8,163 nucleotides of DNA from Coriobacteriia bacterium (GTDB lineage Bacteria; Actinomycetota; Coriobacteriia; Anaerosomatales; SLCP01). Shown piece after piece: positions 5,719 to 8,163 of the stretch. Both the position numbers and the translations under genes were made by a program. Positions within the stretch are counted from its first letter, which is position 1, and each line of letters opens with the position of its first letter. Location: contig SLCP01000003.1 of the NCBI GenBank assembly GCA_007125735.1, forward strand, positions 1 to 8,163, written 5' to 3'. A model generated the notes under the pieces. It saw nothing but the letters and a program-made list of their open reading frames with translations, ran no database searches and had not been told where the DNA came from.

Positions 5719-6537
5719 GTGGCGGCACTGACCTATCCCGCCATCGACCCGGTCCTCTTCGCGATCGGGCCGTTCGCCGTGCGCTGGTACGGGCTCGCCT
5801 ACGTGGCCGGGTTCATCGCGGGTGCGCTCGTGTTGCGGTGGCTGTCTCGCCGCTGGGAGGTGGGACTTACCGACGATGACGTCATGGCCTCGCTCCTGTG
5901 GGGCGCGGTCGGCCTGCTCGTCGGGGCCCGTGTGGGTTACGAGTTGTTCTACGGTCTCGATCGCCTGCGCGCCGATCCGCTCTCGTTCTTTCGCGTCTGG
6001 GAGGGCGGGATGTCGTTCCACGGCGGTCTCGTGGGACTCATCATCGCCGGTCTCATCCTTGCGCCGCGATTCGGAGTGCCGTTCCTCCGGTTGGCGGACA
6101 TGGTCGCCGTGGGTGCTCCGATCGGCATCTTCTGCGGGCGCGTCGCGAACTTCATCAACGCCGAGTTATGGGGACGGGTCACCGACGTCCCGTGGGCGAT
6201 GGTCTTTCCCGGGGCGGGTCCGCTGCCGCGCCATCCCTCCCAGCTCTACGAGGCGCTGCTCGAGGGGGTCGTGCTGTTCTGCGTGATGCTCTGGCTCGCG
6301 CGGCGCAAACGACCTGAAGGATTCATGCTCGGCGTGTTCTTGAGCCTCTACGCCGTCGCTCGCATCTTCGTCGAGTTCTTCAGGGAGCCCGACGCGCACA
6401 TCGGTCTCATCGCGGGCGTTCTCACTATGGGGCAGCTCTTGACGCTACCCGTTCTTGCGGTGGGCGTGTGGCTCGTCGTTAGGGCCGCGCGACACGTGTC
6501 CGGGTCCGAGCGGGAGCGCGGCGGCCGCGTCGACTAG
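5719..6537 (+). CDS. lgt: Prolipoprotein diacylglyceryl transferase
   Basis: A 272-residue polytopic membrane enzyme that moves the diacylglyceryl group of phosphatidylglycerol to the lipobox cysteine of prolipoproteins, the first step of lipoprotein maturation. Signature segments are complete: RWYGLAYVAGF (22-32), WEGGMSFHGGLVG (94-106) with the essential His101 (Escherichia coli H103), the Lgt signature GRVANFINAELWG (140-152) with Arg141 (R143), HPSQLYEALLEG (172-183) and YAVARIFVEFFREPD (211-225) with Arg222 (probably R239). The GTG at 5719 starts one base after the htpX TGA, with GAGG 9 bases upstream inside the htpX end. This makes it the third cistron of lemA-htpX-lgt. The short C-terminal tail (256-272) is polar and basic/acidic. 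Its 3' end converges on the 76-residue gene, 9 bases away. Confidence 0.97.
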   Translation: MAALTYPAIDPVLFAIGPFAVRWYGLAYVAGFIAGALVLRWLSRRWEVGLTDDDVMASLLWGAVGLLVGARVGYELFYGLDRLRADPLSFFRVWEGGMSFHGGLVGLIIAGLILAPRFGVPFLRLADMVAVGAPIGIFCGRVANFINAELWGRVTDVPWAMVFPGAGPLPRHPSQLYEALLEGVVLFCVMLWLARRKRPEGFMLGVFLSLYAVARIFVEFFREPDAHIGLIAGVLTMGQLLTLPVLAVGVWLVVRAARHVSGSERERGGRVD

Positions 6538-6546
6538 GCAGCCGGG

Positions 6547-6777
6547 TCATCGAGCGGGAAATCCCCCAGTCTGCTCGGGGCAGATCGTGCCCGCCGGCTT
6601 CCAGCACGGCGCTTCGCGATCGAGGCACTTGACGCTCTCGGACGGACGAAGCGCGAGCGGCGGGTTGCAGTGAGCGCAGAAGAACCGGGGCAGCGACCCT
6701 ACGAGGTCTTTGAGTTCGACATCGTCGTACGCGGCAGGATCGGGTTGCTCGACGATGTGTAGGAGAGAGCACGGCAT
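6547..6777 (-). CDS. Uncharacterised 76-residue cysteine-rich protein
   Basis: A small protein I cannot assign to a family. It has six cysteines (3, 34, 37, 51, 58, 66): FFCAHCNPPL gives C-x2-C, followed by C-x6-C-x7-C in KCLDREAPCWKPAGTICP. This suggests a small zinc-binding or otherwise metal- or disulfide-stabilised fold. The N-terminal 30 residues are acidic and contain no membrane segment or signal peptide. Support for a real gene: codons end mostly in G/C like the neighbours, and the promoter on the minus strand is good (TTGCCA-N18-TAGAGT). That -10 ends exactly 6 bases before the ATG, so the message is probably leaderless; GAGTGAG just upstream could alternatively act as a weak ribosome site. 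It is convergent with lgt and divergent from the DUF3048 gene. It might bind metal or act as a regulator's partner, but nothing in the sequence fixes a role. Confidence 0.7.
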   Translation of the reverse strand: MPCSLLHIVEQPDPAAYDDVELKDLVGSLPRFFCAHCNPPLALRPSESVKCLDREAPCWKPAGTICPEQTGGFPAR

Positions 6778-6783
6778 GGGCTC

Positions 6784-6813
6784 ACTCTAGTCCGGATGAC
6801 GGTTTCATGGCAA
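6784..6813 (-). promoter_or_regulatory. Promoter of the 76-residue gene
   Basis: On the minus strand TTGCCA (6813-6808) is followed after 18 bases by TAGAGT (6789-6784). The -35 matches TTGACA at five of six positions. The six bases GAGCCC separate the -10 from the ATG at 6777, placing +1 at the start codon. It lies back to back with the DUF3048 promoter, with 13 bases between the two -35 boxes. Confidence 0.55.
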
Positions 6814-6826
6814 TCGGGTATTCGCG

Positions 6827-6855
6827 TTGACCCCGCACCAGCGAGCCCGTATGCT
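6827..6855 (+). promoter_or_regulatory. Sigma-70-type promoter of the DUF3048 gene
   Basis: TTGACC (6827-6832), a 17-base spacer and TATGCT (6850-6855) make the best two-box promoter in the window. Transcription would start near 6862, leaving a leader of about 21 bases with GGGAGGT ahead of the GTG at 6883. Confidence 0.65.
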
Positions 6856-6882
6856 TCGGCGGGTACACCTCAGGGAGGTACC

Positions 6883-7965
6883 GTGAAGGAAGTCTGGCAG
6901 AAGTACAAGACGTACATAATCATCGGCGCAGTCGTCGCCGCCCTTGCCCTCGCCGGCGTGGTGCTCGCGGTCTTGGGCGTGTTCGATAGGGGCGACGAGG
7001 AGACCTCTCCGGAGGTCACCTCGGCATGGCCGACGGCCGTCATGGAGCGCATCATCCCGCAACCTCCCGAGCCGGTCCGATGGCCACTGACCGGGTTGGA
7101 GGCCTCGTCGGCCGAGGAGGTCGCCGGCACTCGCATCGTCGCGGTCAAGATCGAGAACTCGCCGGCAGCGCGCCCGCAGACCAACCTCGACCGGGCCGAT
7201 GTCGTCTACGAGGCGCTTACCGAGGGCGGCATCACGCGTTTCAACGCGTTCTACCACTCCGACACCCCCGACGAGATCGGCCCGGTGCGGAGCGCGCGTC
7301 CCTCAGACGTCCTGCTCGTGCCGCAGTACGCGGCCCTGTTCGCCAACTCCGGGGCGAACCAGGCGGTCCTTGGACGCATGCGTTCGGCGGGTATCGAGAA
7401 CATGGACCACGGGAGCACCGGAGCCGCGTACTGGCGGGTGCGTGGCCGTGCAGCTCCGCACAACCTGGCCGTCGACATCGCACGCGTCCGAGAGGCCGCC
7501 GCCGCTCGTGGCTACTCCGCGGCACAGCGGCTCGACGGGCTTGCGTTCGCTCCGTCGGTCGACCCCGATCTGGCGGCGCCGCCCACCACCGACATCAATA
7601 TCCCGTTCTCGCCCCAGAACCGCGTCGAGTGGTCGTACTCGGCCGAGGAGAACGCGTACCTGCGCACGAACAACGGCCAGCGTCACGCAGACCGGGTGTC
7701 GGGCGAGCAGTATCGTGCGCGCAACGTCGTGGTCATGTGGACGCAGACATCCGGCGGTGGGCCGGGTGGCACGCTCGAGATATCGCTCGTGGGCTCGAAC
7801 CGCGTTTCCATCTTCCGCGACGGAGTCCGCATCGATGGCACGTGGGAGGCAGAGGCCGACAAGCCGCCGGTGTTCCGCGACGCAGAGGGGCGGATCGTCC
7901 GGCTCGCACCCGGCCAGACGTGGTTCCAGGTCGTGCCGACCAACGTCGATATCATCGTGCGCTAG
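6883..7965 (+). CDS. DUF3048 domain-containing, YerB-like membrane-anchored protein
   Basis: A 360-residue extracytoplasmic protein. A short positive N-terminus (KEVWQKYK) precedes one membrane helix (about 11-33). A ~35-residue acidic/proline linker leads to the DUF3048 N-terminal domain (about 68-215), recognised by PLTGLEA, AVKIENSPAARPQTNLDRADVVYEALTEGGITRF (87-120), IGPVRSARPSDV (132-143), FANSGANQAVL (153-163) and the histidines H176 and H193. A beta-rich DUF3048_C domain follows (about 240-355). Bacillus subtilis YerB is a lipoprotein of unknown function; this one has a membrane helix without a lipobox cysteine, so it is anchored differently and would not need Lgt. The GTG at 6883 is preferred over the upstream ATG at 6796 because GGGAGGT is close ahead (4 bases) and a good promoter lies between the two starts. 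The 94-base gap to pdxS contains a separate promoter. Confidence 0.92.
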   Translation: MKEVWQKYKTYIIIGAVVAALALAGVVLAVLGVFDRGDEETSPEVTSAWPTAVMERIIPQPPEPVRWPLTGLEASSAEEVAGTRIVAVKIENSPAARPQTNLDRADVVYEALTEGGITRFNAFYHSDTPDEIGPVRSARPSDVLLVPQYAALFANSGANQAVLGRMRSAGIENMDHGSTGAAYWRVRGRAAPHNLAVDIARVREAAAARGYSAAQRLDGLAFAPSVDPDLAAPPTTDINIPFSPQNRVEWSYSAEENAYLRTNNGQRHADRVSGEQYRARNVVVMWTQTSGGGPGGTLEISLVGSNRVSIFRDGVRIDGTWEAEADKPPVFRDAEGRIVRLAPGQTWFQVVPTNVDIIVR

Positions 7966-7986
7966 CAGCCCAGAGCGCGTTTCCGG

Positions 7987-7995
7987 TGGTACAAT
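7987..7995 (+). promoter_or_regulatory. Extended -10 promoter of pdxS
   Basis: TGGTACAAT is a TGn-extended -10 with a consensus-like TACAAT. Predicted transcription starts near 8002, giving a leader of about 58 bases. The -35 region is not recognisable. It indicates that pdxS has its own promoter rather than depending on read-through from the DUF3048 gene. Confidence 0.5.
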
Positions 7996-8014
7996 CCTAT
8001 GACCGCTCATCCCT

Positions 8015-8032
8015 CCGGGCGCAGCGGCCCGG
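8015..8032 (+). promoter_or_regulatory. GC hairpin in the pdxS leader
   Basis: CCGGGC-GCAGCG-GCCCGG forms a perfect 6-bp all-GC stem with a 6-base loop, about 13 bases from the predicted 5' end and 13 bases before the ribosome site. There is no U tract, so it is not a normal terminator. It overlaps the palindrome GGTCGACC (8031-8038). It may stabilise the message or be a protein site. Confidence 0.35.
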
Positions 8033-8059
8033 TCGACCACTATCGAAGGAGTCCCGACG

Positions 8060-8163
8060 GTGAGTGATTCATCTACTCAGATCGGCACGTTGCGCGTGAA
8101 GACCGGCCTTGCCGAGATGCTCAAGGGCGGCGTCATCATGGACGTCGTCGACGCCGAGCAAGC
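8060..8163 (+). CDS. pdxS: Pyridoxal 5'-phosphate synthase, lyase subunit PdxS (N-terminal fragment)
   Basis: Only the first 34 codons are in the window, but they are diagnostic: TLRVKTGLAEMLKGGVIMDV followed by VDAEQA matches the start of PdxS/Pdx1 almost residue for residue, including Asp28 of VIMDV, equivalent to the active-site Asp24 of the Bacillus subtilis enzyme. PdxS makes pyridoxal 5'-phosphate from ribose 5-phosphate, glyceraldehyde 3-phosphate and ammonia supplied by the glutaminase PdxT, in the DXP-independent vitamin B6 route. The GTG at 8060 follows AAGGAG (8046-8051) with 8 bases of spacing. The first eight residues (MSDSSTQI) are a variable lead-in. pdxT commonly follows pdxS and would be expected beyond the right edge; that is not visible. 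Confidence 0.95.
   Translation, partial: MSDSSTQIGTLRVKTGLAEMLKGGVIMDVVDAEQ

Noticed and set aside
7026..8063. 345-codon plus-strand frame overlapping the DUF3048 gene and pdxS start
   Set aside because: It is an Arg-rich shifted-frame translation of DUF3048 with no domain and no ribosome site.

Overview
This is a GC-rich (roughly 65% by eye), densely coding bacterial chromosome window with many GTG starts, Shine-Dalgarno sites mixed with apparently leaderless starts, and G/C-ending codons. Together with the gene content (DUF1015, DUF3048, PdxS, AzlCD, LemA, HtpX, Lgt), this suggests an Actinomycetota member, perhaps an environmental Coriobacteriia-like lineage. That placement is inference; the window has no rRNA or other taxonomic marker. 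I see no tRNA, rRNA, CRISPR array, insertion sequence or phage gene, and no gene-free stretch longer than about 220 bases.

Left part (1-2803): the window opens inside the last 62 codons of a plus-strand endonuclease III-type DNA glycosylase, recognised by its C-x6-C-x2-C-x5-C iron-sulfur motif. It converges on a minus-strand DUF1015 gene (start 1535). Upstream of that, also on the minus strand, lie azlC and azlD with a 4-base overlap, a branched-chain amino acid exporter pair.

Middle (2804-6537): azlC is divergent from a plus-strand gene for a 126-residue acidic protein with a CPTCG motif. That gene converges on a minus-strand rhomboid protease. Divergent from the rhomboid is the likely operon lemA-htpX-lgt: LemA membrane protein, M48 membrane zinc protease, and prolipoprotein diacylglyceryl transferase one base after the htpX stop. 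The lemA leader and the lemA-htpX gap carry inverted repeats and share a 12-base motif.

Right part (6538-8163): a 76-residue minus-strand cysteine-rich protein converges on lgt. It is divergent from a YerB-like (DUF3048) membrane-anchored protein, and the 106-base spacer holds two back-to-back promoters. Last comes the first 34 codons of pdxS (pyridoxal 5'-phosphate synthase), behind its own extended -10 promoter and a leader hairpin.

The central genes share a theme of membrane and envelope protein handling: rhomboid intramembrane proteolysis, LemA, HtpX quality control and Lgt lipoprotein maturation. The most interesting material is regulatory (shared motifs, leaderless starts) and the two small cysteine-containing proteins. 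I did not find a clearly new multi-gene system.
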